From Cymodocea nodosa (taxonomy: Eukaryota > Streptophyta > Magnoliopsida > Alismatales > Cymodoceaceae), in assembly GCA_036874045.1 (NCBI GenBank), contig CM072339.1, positions 11,787,501 through 11,851,500 of the forward strand: a stretch of 64,000 nucleotides of DNA, read 5' to 3'. Position 1 is the first letter of the stretch. The number at the start of each line of letters is the position of its first letter. Positions 45,088-56,767 of this stretch are shown here, one piece after another. The notes below the pieces were generated by a model. It was not told the origin of the DNA and did not search any database. It was given only the letters and a program-made list of their open reading frames with translations. Position numbers and translations under genes: made by a program.

Positions 45088-48000
45088 CTAAGTAAAGCTC
45101 GAGTAGTCCTCTACTCTGACTTCTTCTATAATTCCAAAGGAGCTTTTTGGTGTTTTCAGAATAGGTTTAAGTCTTTGTCCATTTACCTAAAATATATTCT
45201 GATTTTTAGGATTTTCAATTTCAATAGCTCTATAAGGATAAACATTTCGAACTATGTAAGGTCCTGCCCATCTAGATCTTAATTTTCCTAGATGGTTATG
45301 GAGTTTAACCATATAAAGATATACTTCTTGTCCTATTTCAAAGCTTTTAAAAATAATTTTTCTATCATGCCAAAATTTAATTTTCTCTTTTTCTCTTACA
45401 GTCTTTGAATAAGCTTCATTTCTAAATTTTTCTAATTCAATTAGTTGCATTTTCCTATTTTCAGCAGCTTGATTTAAATTAGTGTTCAGAGTTTTTAATG
45501 CCCAATAAGCTTTATGTTCTATTTCAGCAGGTAAATGACAACTTTTTCCATATACTAGCCGAAAAGGTGACAAACCTGAGCTTGTTTTATAAGCAGTTCT
45601 ATAAGCCCAAAGTGCATCTATCAATCTATTAGCCCAATCTATTCTAGTAGGATTTACTACTTTTTCCAAGATTAATTTAATTTGTTTGTTTGCACTTTCT
45701 ACTTGTCCACTTGTTTGCGGATGATATGATGTTGCAATTTTGTGGTTTACTCCATACTTCTTCATTAAGGCTTCAAAACTTCTATTACAGAAATGAGTTC
45801 CTCTATCACTGATAATAGCTTTAGGTATTCCAAATCTAGCAAATATATTTGTTCTTATAAATTGTATTACCACTTTGTTGTCATTAGTTTTTGTAGGAAT
45901 AGCTTCTATCTATTTTGATACATAATCCACCCCCAACAATATGTAATTAAATTGATTAGACATAGGAAATGGACCCATAAAATCTATTCCCCACACATCA
46001 AAGATTTCAACCTCAACAATAGGATTAAGAGGCATCATATTCATCTTTGATATTCTTCCTATTTGTTGACATCTTAAACAACTTAAGCAATATTTATGAG
46101 CATCTTTGAATAGTGTTGGCCAATAAAACCCACATTGTAGAATTTTTGTAGCAGTTTTCCCTGAACCAAAATATCCTCCACAAGCTTGGTCATGACAGAA
46201 AGACAATATGCTCGAATATTCAGTTTTTGGAACACACCTCCTTAAAACCAGATCAGGACATTTCTTAAATAAGTAAGGGTCTTCCCAATAATAATATTTT
46301 ACTCTTGAGAAAAACAATTTCTTATCCTGTCTATTCCAATCCTTAGGTGTTAAACCAGTAACTAAGTAATTAACTATGTCTGCATACCAAGGCATTGTGT
46401 TGATGGTCATTAATTGTTCATTAGGAAAATTATCCTTAATTTCAATATTTAATTTTTCTATTTGTAATCTTGATAAATGATCTGCTACTACATTCTCACA
46501 ACCTTTTTATTTTTAATTTCTAGATCAAGTTCTTGTAATAATAATATCCATCAGATCAATCTAGGTTTAGTTTCTTTTTTTTTTATTAGATGTTTTAGAG
46601 CTGAATGATCCATGTATACTATTACTTTAGCTCCAATCAGATATGATCTAAACTTTTCTAAAGCAAACAAACAGCTAATAATTCTTTTTTAGTAGTTGTG
46701 TAATTAACTTGAGCATCATTTAAGATTTTGCTTGCATAATGAATCACTCTAGGAGATTTTTCTATCTTTTGTCCTAACACTACACCTACAGCAAAATCAG
46801 AAGCGTTGCACATTAATTCAAATGGATGGTTCCAATTAGGTGCTTGAATTATAGGAGTTGAAATTAAGCTAGTCTTAAGTCTGAAAAATGCTTCCTTGCA
46901 TTTTTTATCAAAGTTAAATGGAACATCTTTTAATATATTAGTTAAAGGTCTAGCTATCTTGCTAAAGTCTTTAATAAATCTTCTATAAAAACCAACATGA
47001 TCTAATATCTTTTACTGATTTAGGTACTAGTAGATTAGAAATTACTTCTATTTTAGTTTTATCTACTTCCAACCCTTTTTTAGAAACAACATGCCCTAAG
47101 ACTATTCCTTGTTTAACCATGAAGTGACATTTTTCCCAATTTAAAACCAGATTTTTTTCCACACAGCGTTTTAATATTTGGTCTAAATTGCTTAAACACA
47201 CTTTATATGAGTTGCCATATACAGTAAAATCATCCATAAATATTTCTAAAAAATCTTCAATCATTCCAGTAAATATCTGCACATACCTTTGAAAGGTAGC
47301 TGGCACATTGCATAATCCGAATGGCATTCTTTTAAAAGCATAAGTTCCATTAGGATAGGTGAAACTTGTTTTCTCTTGATCCTCTAATACTATTGGAATT
47401 TGATTATACCCTGAATACCTATCTAGGAAACAAAAATATTATTGCCTTGCTAATCTTTCCAACATTTGATCTATAAAAGGTAAAGGAAAATGATCTTTCC
47501 TAGTCATAGCATTCAGCTTTCTATAGTCTATACATGCTCTCTAGTATGATTGAATTCTAGTAGGTATCAAGTCTTGACTTTCATTCCTAATAATTGTTAA
47601 TCCTGATTTCTTGGGAACTACATGGATTGGACTAACCCACGAGCTATCAGAAATCAGATAAATTATATCATTATCTAACCATTTAACTATTTCCTTCCTG
47701 ACTACTTCTTTAAGGTTTGAATTTAATCTCCTCTTAGAAATTCTAACAGGTTTAGCATTCTCTTCTAAATATATATGGTGACAGCATAAAGTTGAACTTA
47801 ACCCTTTTATATCAGTCATAGTCCATCTTATTGCTTCTTTATAACTTTTTACTACATCTTTTAATTTAGCTATTTGATACTCTTTTAAATCTGAAGCAAT
47901 AATGATTGGACAGGTCTGTTTATCTTCCAAAAATATATAGGTTAATTCAGGAGGTAAATGTTTTAATTCTATATGCTGCCCATCAGAAGCTAGAGCCCTT

Positions 48001-49719
48001 AATTGAACATCATCATTTTTTAAATTAATTTCTTTTTGATCTCCTTCTATATTTATGCTTTCACTTTCTTCTAAAGTTTCAGAATTGATTTGCCTATTTA
48101 ATTCTTCTTGAATCACATCATCTAACATATCTCCTTCATCCTCTAAAAAGTCTATGGTATGTAAGGACATTTCTAACTCCTCAAACCTTTCTGGTTTGAA
48201 AATATTTAATTGAATATCCTCATTACCATATGCTAACTTCATTACTCCAGTTTTATAATTGATAACAGCCCCTGATGTTGCTAAAAATGGCCTTCTCAAA
48301 ATTAAAGATGTATCACTATTTTTATGCTTAATTTGTTGGGAATCCAAAATTACAATATCAATAGGATATATAAAATTCTTGATTTAATTTAAGACATCCT
48401 CTATTTTTCCTCTAGGGTATCTTATACTTCTATCAACTAATTGAATAACCGTACTAGTAGGAGTCAAGCCTTCTAATCCTAAGGATGAAAATATATCACT
48501 TGGCATAACATTTATACCTACACCTAAGTCTATTAATGTTCTTTCTAAAATGGTATTTCCTATGGTGCATGATATAACAGGGATTCCAGGATCAGATAAC
48601 TTTTTAGGAATTTGTGGTAGAAATAGGGAACTACTTTTGCTCAGCTAAAAAGACCTTTTTAAGAACTTTTCGCTCTCTTTTCTTAGTACACAAATCCTTC
48701 AGAAATTTAGCACAAGGTGGCATATTCTACAATAGATCTAACAAAGGAATGTTAACTTGTACTTTTTCAAAAATTTCTCTGATTTTCTCTTGTCTTTCAG
48801 GAATTGTTTGTTGTAATCTTTCAGGATAGGGTGCTAAAGATTTCGATTTCAAAGACTCTTTTTCTTTCAGTTGATTTGTTTGATCATTTTTAGCTTCAAT
48901 CATAGATTCAAATTGTTCTTCAATGATTTCTAGATTTTCAGCTAATACATTTTCATTATCATTTTGATTTTTACTCTTGTCCACCTTCATATCATTTTCA
49001 TTGTGAGTTCTTGGTGGTATATCAGTTCTAGATCTTAATGTTACACATACATCTTCCAAATTTTCATTATTTTCATGATGTTTTTGCATATCATTTTCGT
49101 GATTATGATCTTCAATTGTTTTTAGTTTTAAAGTACATTCTTTAAATTCTCTTACATTAGTGTTTTCTGTTTGTTGTATATTTTGCAAATTATGCAGATT
49201 TATAACATTATAATTCTCATTGTCCTGTTGCATAACTTGTATTTTCATTGCATTTTCGTCTAATGCTTTTAATTTTGTTTCCAGATCATCTAATTTCATT
49301 GCATTCAATTTTTGATCAACTTTCTTTATGGCTTTTTCAGTTTCGTAAATTATATCCTGTTTAGGTTCTGAATATGATTCCTTATAGTTTAACTGGTTGA
49401 CTTCTTGTTGTTGACACACAAAGTATTCTAGTTTGTCCAGATTTTGCTCTATACTATACTCCAGTCTGTCATAGCTATCCCAAACTTCAGTGTCTCTCAT
49501 CATGTTACACATTCTATACTGACCATCAATTGGGTAAACTATAGGATTCTCATACTCGGCTCTATTATATTAAGGATAATTCATTTGTTGTTCATGGGAT
49601 CTAACCATTTGTAAACGTCTCAATTTCAAACAATCAAAAATGTCATGTCCTTCAGAATTGCAGAATTCACATATGCTAATTACAGGTTTCAGAAATCTTT
49701 GAGCATAAGCATATGCCAT
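45088..49719 (-). pseudogene. A3: zinc knuckle-PR-RT-RNase H-INT polyprotein
   Basis: ATG 49719 (minus) opens MAYAYAQRF; knuckle CEFCNSEGHDIFDC follows, then a charged linker (48727-49512). Protease carries DLGVGINVM (about 48510-48540) and RRPFLAT (about 48285), RT has FMDDFTVYG (about 47225), and RNase H lies at 46560-46830. Integrase HHCC is at 46060-46200; the core has ISDRGTHF and GQVESANKQ (45680-45815). A GPY tail ends at 45088. Unlike A1 it keeps the protease active site. Lesions: TAA near 49570, TAG near 48729, an extra A near 48650, TAA near 48383, a stop near 47541, a deletion at about 46998 and a frameshift near 46507, plus a stop near 45186. The ATG lies 90 bases after the primer site and no capsid region precedes it. 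Confidence 0.9.
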
Positions 49720-49808
49720 ATTCTCAATTACAGAAGAAAGCACACAACTCTGGCTATTAAAATGAAACAGTTCTAACAGTTGCTTATATCTATTCAATTC
49801 AATTTAAT

Positions 49809-49826
49809 TCCCCGACAGCGGCGCCA
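49809..49826 (-). promoter_or_regulatory. primer binding site of A3
   Basis: The minus strand reads TGGCGCCGCTGTCGGGGA, two changes from the tRNA-Asp-type site. It is separated from the LTR by seven bases, as in A1. Confidence 0.9.
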
Positions 49827-49833
49827 TAAAACT

Positions 49834-51577
49834 TGTTTGGGTTTTCCCAACACTACACTAGAAAAACTTGGATTTGTTACTTCTGTTTTTACTTAGTTAA
49901 TTTATCTTTATGCCTATTCTTTCTTTTAGAAGTAAACAAACAACCTTCAATACAATTTAGATATTAATTCCAATTTGTACTTTAACTGCAAGTGCACAAT
50001 GTCTATTGTATCAGTGTGCAAGTACAGGTTGATCCCACAGGGAATTGTTGACGAATTTAAGAACTATTTGATTGTTAACAATTCAAATTTATATTCAATA
50101 AACACTCCGTTGAATTACAGTTAACTCAATGGACAAAGTTTGTTGAGTTATGGCTAACTCAATGGACTATCCTCGTGGACTTAAGTTAACTCCATGAGCC
50201 TGTCTCTTCTTTATAATATTGCTATTTACAGAGGAATTCGGCCAACCATTGGGCAATTCCACAGATTGTAAATAACATCAATTAAGTTTTTTAATGCTAG
50301 TTAACAATAGATTTATCATTAAGCAATACCAACATTCAGATGATTCAAATAGTAACCATTAAAATCTTTAAGTCTTTTGTACGAACCAATTTCAGTAAAC
50401 TGTAAAATTAAAACTAACTTAAAACAATCACAAAACTGATACAGATAACATTAATCACGATACAACACAAACAATACAACACTCAAATACAACATACAAA
50501 CAAAGATAAATTGCTTTTGGTATTTTTGTTTTGATGTGAACATGGAAATGGGTGAAAGGTGAAATGTAAAGTAATCTCACTTGACAGTAAATACTTCCGA
50601 CACTACTTACAACGCGATTACACCACTGAAAATTAAATCACTTACAATCCTATCTCATCTCCCTATGGAATTGCGAGTCCAGAATTGCAAGATGATCTCC
50701 TCTTCAGCATACAGGCATCAACCTGAAGCCAAGGCTAAAAGCTTTACGATCTCCTGAAATATGAGTCAGCACTTGGTGAAAATGGCTTCCCTTCCCACGA
50801 TGCGATCACTCCTCACAGTGGTTGTCAAGCACTGTGTTTGGCTCGAAATCAATCCGACATCAAGCAAGTATCCTCACAGACCTCCGATGGTTAGTGATTA
50901 TGGTGGTGATAATGATGGTTGGTGTGATACTTCAAAGAATCGCCAGTACTGTCTGTAGAAAGCTCGGTGCTCCTCCTCTGTATACATTGGTCATCCATCG
51001 ATCACACCTTCTTCTTTTTTTCTTCTTTTCTTTTATATTTCTTCAGTAGTAACTACTTCTGCTTGAATGATCGGTTGGATTTCCTTCCTTCACTTAACCA
51101 TTAAGTCATTAAACATAACTGTCCTCTGTATCTATAACTACCTCAGCTGCAATTTCGGATAGTTATAGATAACTCACCGAAAGTTCACTTAAGTCATTCA
51201 TTCTGGTTTCGACATGTGTACTTCAGGAAATAATAAAATATTCTCTCAAAACATAACTATTCGGTAATTTAAACATAACTATCTGATACATATTCGGTCT
51301 GTTAAACATAACTGTCCGAATTTGTTCGGTATGTTAAACATAACTGTCCGAAATATCAGAATATTCGGATGCTTAAGAATTTCACAGCCTGCATCTTACC
51401 GACAGTTCATAAATGTACTAAATTAACATTAATTCCCCAAAATTAAGTAGATTCTTCAATTAAAACATATAACAGTGTAATTATAACATAATGGCTTAAT
51501 TCTTATATGATAAGCTAAATATTATGCAATTAACCATCATTTAACCATTAATAATATGCACTTTTTCATTCTAAACA
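49834..51577 (-). repeat. A3 5' LTR
   Basis: 1744 bp, with ends TGTTTAGAATG (51577) and CCCAAACA (49834) on the minus strand. The TATA box is at 51030-51037 and the GC-richer block at 50640-50990. A deletion just upstream of the TATA region removes U3 sequence present in the 3' LTR. Right flank TTAAT matches the left side of the element. Confidence 0.92.
51030..51037 (-). promoter_or_regulatory. LTR TATA box (A3, 5' LTR)
   Basis: TATAAAAG on the minus strand, same context as in the other A LTRs. Confidence 0.55.
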
Positions 51578-51582
51578 TTAAT
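51578..51582. repeat. target site duplication of A3, right copy
   Basis: TTAAT directly after the LTR terminus, matching 36790-36794. Confidence 0.92.
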
Positions 51583-52335
51583 ACTAACATGTTCAAAGAT
51601 TTCTCTCATCTTAATATTCTGATCAATATCCTTATGTGGAGTTCTTAATCTATGGGGAAAAGGGGTAGGTTGACTTTCTAAAGGGATACTTACCTTGGAT
51701 AACTTACCTTTACCCTTTTTATCACCCAATAAAATTTCATTTTCAGATTCTTTATTTAGTTTATTGGATGAACCTAAATCATCTGTAGGAACACTCATCG
51801 GTACAAGAGAAGGAGTTTCCTTTTCAGGAATGCTCACCTCTCTCCCGGACCTTAAAGCAACATAAGTTTCAACTGATTCATCCTCAACCAAGGATGTTGA
51901 TCTTAAATCTATGTTTTCATAACCATCTATGTCAATGGGGGCACTAGAGGCTTTTGCTAAGTTTAATAAATCCATAGAGGTGTTAAGTTCAGCAATTGCC
52001 TTAGCTAAGTTTACTGAAGATTCAGCATAGGAAATATTTCCTATAGGCTTTTCCATTTTAATTTCACAACTATAGCTACTAGTGTCATAAGCATCAGCAT
52101 TATAATTTAAATTTGGCATAGATAGGCTAACATTAGAACTAAAACATGCACCTACATTGCTATTTAGCATATAAAATGGGCAATCAGCATCAACGTGATT
52201 ATTCAATTTGCATTTAGAACATGTAGGTGTCAAATCAAAACTAAATTCATCCATATTATAATTTAAATATTTATCCAGAATGGCATGCAAATTTTCAACT
52301 AAATGAACAAACTTAATGTATTCAATCAAGCACAA
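51583..52335 (-). pseudogene. B: zinc knuckle and linker ORF upstream of protease
   Basis: This is the front part of the B pol ORF, cut by A3. It contains a second CX2CX4HX4C knuckle, CSKCKLNNHVDADC (about 52180-52225). A Ser/Asn-rich linker follows, then VALRSGREVSIP (typical of the Athila Gag-PR linker) and PFPHRLRTP and REIFEHVSIN just before the insertion. The coding sense continues at 36794 (PAYAKFLKELCTKKR). No convincing ATG opens the frame; an in-frame TGA lies just upstream of 52335. No capsid domain lies between the primer site and this ORF. Confidence 0.8.
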
Positions 52336-54274
52336 TCTTCAAGTGATTTAAGCAAATCTACAACATAATAGAAAAATTGATAAACAATTATTTTTTCTTT
52401 TACTTGAAACTTAATTTTTTGTAGATTCATTCAGTGACTATTCTATTATCATGCCACTAAATTCTAGATACAAACAGCAAAGCATATATCTCACAAACTT
52501 TGTATATAATCTGAGTTTCATCTAAAACAAGTAGTCATGGAATTTCTGAAACTAAACTGTACTACCTTGGCTTAAAAGTTTTCTACAGAAATTCATATAG
52601 CATGTAAATTCACAAATAAATACTCTTCTGAAAGTTAATTACTTCTAGTTTCTAAGAAAAATCAGAGACAAAAATTCCCAAAAATGAAGTGTTGTCAAAA
52701 TCATGTGAAACTTAGATAACTCAGAATTCGTAATCTGCAGAACATGTCATTTTAGAAAAATTCTCCAGAAATGTATACAAATCCAAATACAACGTATAAT
52801 ACATTGTTTGAAAGATAAACTACTGTAGTTTCAAGGAAAAATTACAAAAATAATTTATAACTCAAAATTTAATTGCAGTTTTGATTTTAAGTATGCAGAT
52901 AAAGAGAAATACCAGAAAAACTACACTCATAGAGAGTTCAGAAGGTTAGCCACCTAACCTTCTAAAAATGCAAAAGTTTTGGAAGGTTACTAGTTAACCT
53001 TCCGAAAAACAGCAGAATATGAAGATTTCAGAAGGTTAACTACCTAACCTTCCGAAATGGCAAAAAAATTTCAGAAGGTTAGAGGGAAACCTTTTGATTT
53101 GGCTGAAAGCTAAATATCTCAATTTGAAAAAATCACACATAAATTTATACAGCTCCAAAATTTACAATTAAATACTTTTTTGAAAGGTAATTACTTCTAG
53201 TTTTTATAAAAAATAAGAGATAAAAATTTTCAAAACTGAAGTATTATCAAAATCATGTAAAACCTCAGACAACTCAAATTTGTAATCTGTAGAACATGTC
53301 ATCTTTGAAAAATTCCCTAGAAATGTATATAAGTCCAAATACAAATTATAATACCTTTTTGGAAAGTTAAAATCTTTTATTTTCATGGAAAAATTTCAAA
53401 ACTAAGTTTTATTCAAATATGTATCTGCAGTTTCAAATATAAGAGTTCAGATAAAACTGTCTACACTAGAAAATAACCATCCGATAGATATCGGATAGCT
53501 CACCCTAACTATCCGATTTTTGGGAAAACTCAGATAGTTAGGTGTAACTGTTTGAGTTTTGGTTAGGGAAAACTCGGACAGTTAGGTGTAACTGTTCGAG
53601 TTTTTTATGAAGTGTTCGGACAATTATACCCCTGACTATCCGATTTTCATAATATTGGTTAAATCTAATATGCCAACTTTAAAAATTCACACATAACTCT
53701 ATATAAATCCAAATAAAGCATATAAATACTCGTTGGAAAGATAATTTCATCTACTTTCTAGAAAAAATCACTGAATTAAATTTTACATACTTTCATAATA
53801 TCATATTTTTAAAATTCATTAACAGAAACCTATCCAGAATTCTATAAAACATCCCTGTTTTCTAAGATTTTTATCTTTTAACATACTAATCAGAATTTTA
53901 TGCATAAGTACTCAAAAGAAATATCATAAACCGAGTATTTCAGGAAAAATATCATAAAAATGAGTTCTAATCTCGTGAACATCAAAACATTTAAATTTAC
54001 AGACAGACAGATTCTGTCTTAATAATTTGTACACAAAGATTATCATTACTCCATTGAGCTACTTGTCACCAAATTATATACTTGAATTAAACATGTAACA
54101 AGCAATTCAGATAACAAAGAATTAAACACATAGAACGACCAATCCATGTATCCATTTCTTTGCAAACAAACAAAGAAAAATAATAACTTAACAAGAAAAC
54201 AAACAAAACTAGAACAACATAAAGGATATTAAATCTTGCAAATTATCTAAAAAATCATTTTAAAGCACCAAAAC
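52336..54274 (-). other. B leader between primer site and first ORF, rich in stem-loops
   Basis: 1.9 kb without a supported gene. From 52943 to 53640 it holds about eight inverted repeats with GGTTA/TAACC or GTTA/TAAC cores. One (53572-53602) has 13-base arms with a single G-T pair and a 4-base loop. Three have arms like TCAGAAGGTTA / TAACCTTCTGA. The remainder is AT-rich with repeated AAATTCCTAGAAATGTATA-like phrases (52760 and 53310). Confidence 0.6.
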
Positions 54275-54292
54275 TCCCTGGCAATGGCGCCA
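54275..54292 (-). promoter_or_regulatory. primer binding site of B
   Basis: The minus strand reads TGGCGCCATTGCCAGGGA, two changes from the tRNA-Asp complement. The LTR starts at about 54299 with TGTAAACGC on the plus strand (TTTACA at its end). Confidence 0.82.
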
Positions 54293-54298
54293 AAAACT

Positions 54299-54753
54299 TG
54301 TAAACGCTTTTATGTGTTGTTAAATTAAACGGCAAAAGCGCAAATTTTACATTTATAACCGCAAGCGCACATGCCTATTGTAATAAGCATGTGCAAGTAT
54401 GGATCGAATCCATAAGGAGTTTGTCTTAAATAATTTTATTAAAATGATTATCTGATTAAATATTCACATTAAACTAATTCATAATTAAACTCTAATTACT
54501 TAATATTAATATACAAAATTCATAGCACAATTAAGGTTTATAAGATTACCCCAAAATCCAATTAGTTATGATAAGATATTTAAGAAATCAATGAGTATTA
54601 ATTCGGAAATCACAGAATTTATGCTCGACTTTTAACTCCAATAACTTCCAACTTGAACGTTTAAAAATCCAGAATAAATAACGGTTGGAAAGATCCTCGA
54701 AATATCTTTCAAATGGCAGTGATTTCGTTGATTAACACAAATTAAAATGTTGG
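54299..54753 (-). repeat. B 5' LTR, first part
   Basis: The U5-side portion of the B LTR, with AAGCGCACATGCCTATTG near 54364. It is interrupted by a family A LTR. Confidence 0.65.
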
Positions 54754-56767
54754 TGTTTAGAATGAAAAAGTACATATTATTAACGGTTAAATGATGGTTA
54801 ATTGCATAATATTTAGCTTATCATATGAGAATTAAGCCATTATGTTATAATTGCACTGTTATATGCTTTAATTGAAGAATCTGCTTAATTTTGGGGAATT
54901 AATGTTAATTTAGTACATTTATGAACTGTTGGTAAGTTGCAGGCTGTGAAATTCTTACGTATCCGAATTTTTTGATATTTCAGACAGTTATGTTTAACAT
55001 ACCGAACAAATTTGGACAGTTATGTTTAACAGACCGAATATGTATCAGATAGTTATGTTTAAATTGTCGAACAGTTATATTTAGAGAGAATATTTTATTA
55101 TTTCCAAATGTACACGTGTTGAAACCAGAATGAATGTCTTAAGTGAATTTTCGGTGAGTTAACTGTAACTATCCGAAAATGCATCTGAGCATCAGATAGT
55201 TAGACTTGTAACTCTTCAAAATGTTATTTTATGTTTAAACTGCTGCTGACACGTGTCGAGATCTAATAGATTTACTTAAGTTATAACTCGTTAAGTTAGC
55301 ATAATTGTACGCATTGAGTTACATGAATATACACTAAGGTAACGCGTTAGGTTAGTGGCTTATTTCTTTATTGCATGTATTATATAGTTATTTTCCAAAA
55401 TGCCACTATAGCGGTTGTAGGAACAAACAGTTGGAAGGAAAAACCACGTTTACACGTATCACGCAGGAATTGAATCGCGTAGGGACAAAGAAATCATCGT
55501 CATTGATCTGAAGGAAGGAAATCCAACTGACCATTCAAGTAGAAGTAGTTACTACTGAAGAAATATAAAAGAAAAGAAGAAAAAAAGAAGTGTGTGTGAT
55601 CGATGGACGGCCAATGTATATAGAGGAGGAGCACCGAGCTTTCTGTAGACAGTATCGGCGATTCTCTAAAGTATCACACCAACCATCGTTATCACCACCA
55701 TAATCACCAATCATCGGAGGTCTATGAGGATACTTGCCTGATGTCGGGTCGATTCCGAGCCAAACATAGTGCCTGACAACCACTGTGAGGAGTGATCGCG
55801 TCGCGGGAAGGGAAGACATTTTCACCAAGCGTCGACTCATATTTCAGGAGATCGTAAAGCTTTTAGCCTTGGCTTCGGGTTGATGCCTGTATGCTGAAGA
55901 GGAGATCATCTTGCAATTCTGGACTCGCGATTCTATAGGGAGAGGAGACAGAATTGTAAGTGGTTTAATTTTCAGTGGTGTAATCGCATTGCAAGTAGTG
56001 TCGGAAGTATTTACTGTCAAGTGAGATTACTTTACATTTCACCTTTCGCCCATTTCCATGTTCACATCAAAACAAAAATACCAAAAACAATTTATCTTTG
56101 TTTGTATGTTGTATTTGAGTGTTGTATTGTTTGTGTTGTATCGTGATTAATGTTATCTGTATCAGTTTTGTGATTGTTTTAAGTTAGTTTTAATTTTACA
56201 GTTTACTGAAATTGGTTCGTACAAAAAACTTAAAGATTTTAATGGTTACTGTTTGAATCATCTGAATGTTAGTATTGCTTAATGATAAATCCAATGTTAA
56301 CTAGCATTAAAAAGCTTAATTGATGTTATTTACAATCTATGGAATCGCCCAATGGTTGGCCGAATTCCTTTGTAAATAGCAGTATTATAAAGAAGAGACA
56401 GGCTCGTGGAGTTAACTTAAGTCCACGAGGATAGTCCGTTGAGTTAGCCATAACTCAACGAACTTAGTCCGTTGAGTTAACTGTAACTCAACGGAGTACT
56501 TATTGAATATAAATTTGAATTGTTCACAATCAAACATTTCTTAAATTTGTCAGCAATTCCCTATGGGATCGACCTATACTTGCACACTGATACAATAGAC
56601 ACTGTGCACTTGCAGTTAAAGTACAAATTGGAATTAATATCTAAATTGTATTAAAGGTTGTTTGTTTACTTCTAAAAGAAAGAATAAGCATAAAGATAAA
56701 TTAACTAAGTAAAAATAGAAGTAACAAATCCAAGTTTTTCTAGTGTAGTGCTGGAAAAACCCAAACA
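54754..56767 (+). repeat. lone family A LTR inside the B LTR
   Basis: A complete 2014-bp LTR from TGTTTAGAATG to CCCAAACA without internal sequence on either side, so probably a solo LTR. The TATA box is at 55564-55571. Flanks GTTGG and GCTAG agree at 3 of 5 positions; the two mismatches are transitions, so they may be an eroded target duplication. It is the most complete A LTR for defining ends and length. Confidence 0.85.
55564..55571 (+). promoter_or_regulatory. LTR TATA box (lone LTR)
   Basis: TATAAAAG at 810 bp from the LTR start, giving U3 of about 0.84 kb. Confidence 0.55.

Larger units (their letters stand above)
36795..51577 (-). mobile_element. A3: full-span family A retrotransposon, 14.8 kb
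   Basis: This is the reference copy for family A. On the minus strand: 5' LTR (49834-51577), primer site (49809-49826), zinc-knuckle-pol (45088-49719), ORF2 (43519-44508), gag (41238-42582), F-box ORF (39910-41049), 3' region, then a 3' LTR (36795-38600) that has lost its start. It is flanked by TTAAT duplications, so the whole gene order entered as a unit. The two LTRs differ at scattered, mostly transition sites, and each has its own deletion, so it is not young. Confidence 0.93.

Noticed and set aside
52943..53640. CRISPR-like array
   Set aside because: The repeats are imperfect inverted units with different arms, not identical direct repeats with unique spacers, in plant transposon DNA.
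55535..55840. 101-codon antisense LTR ORF as a gene
   Set aside because: Homologous frames in other LTRs have stops at various places, and the block is better explained as R/U5 sequence.
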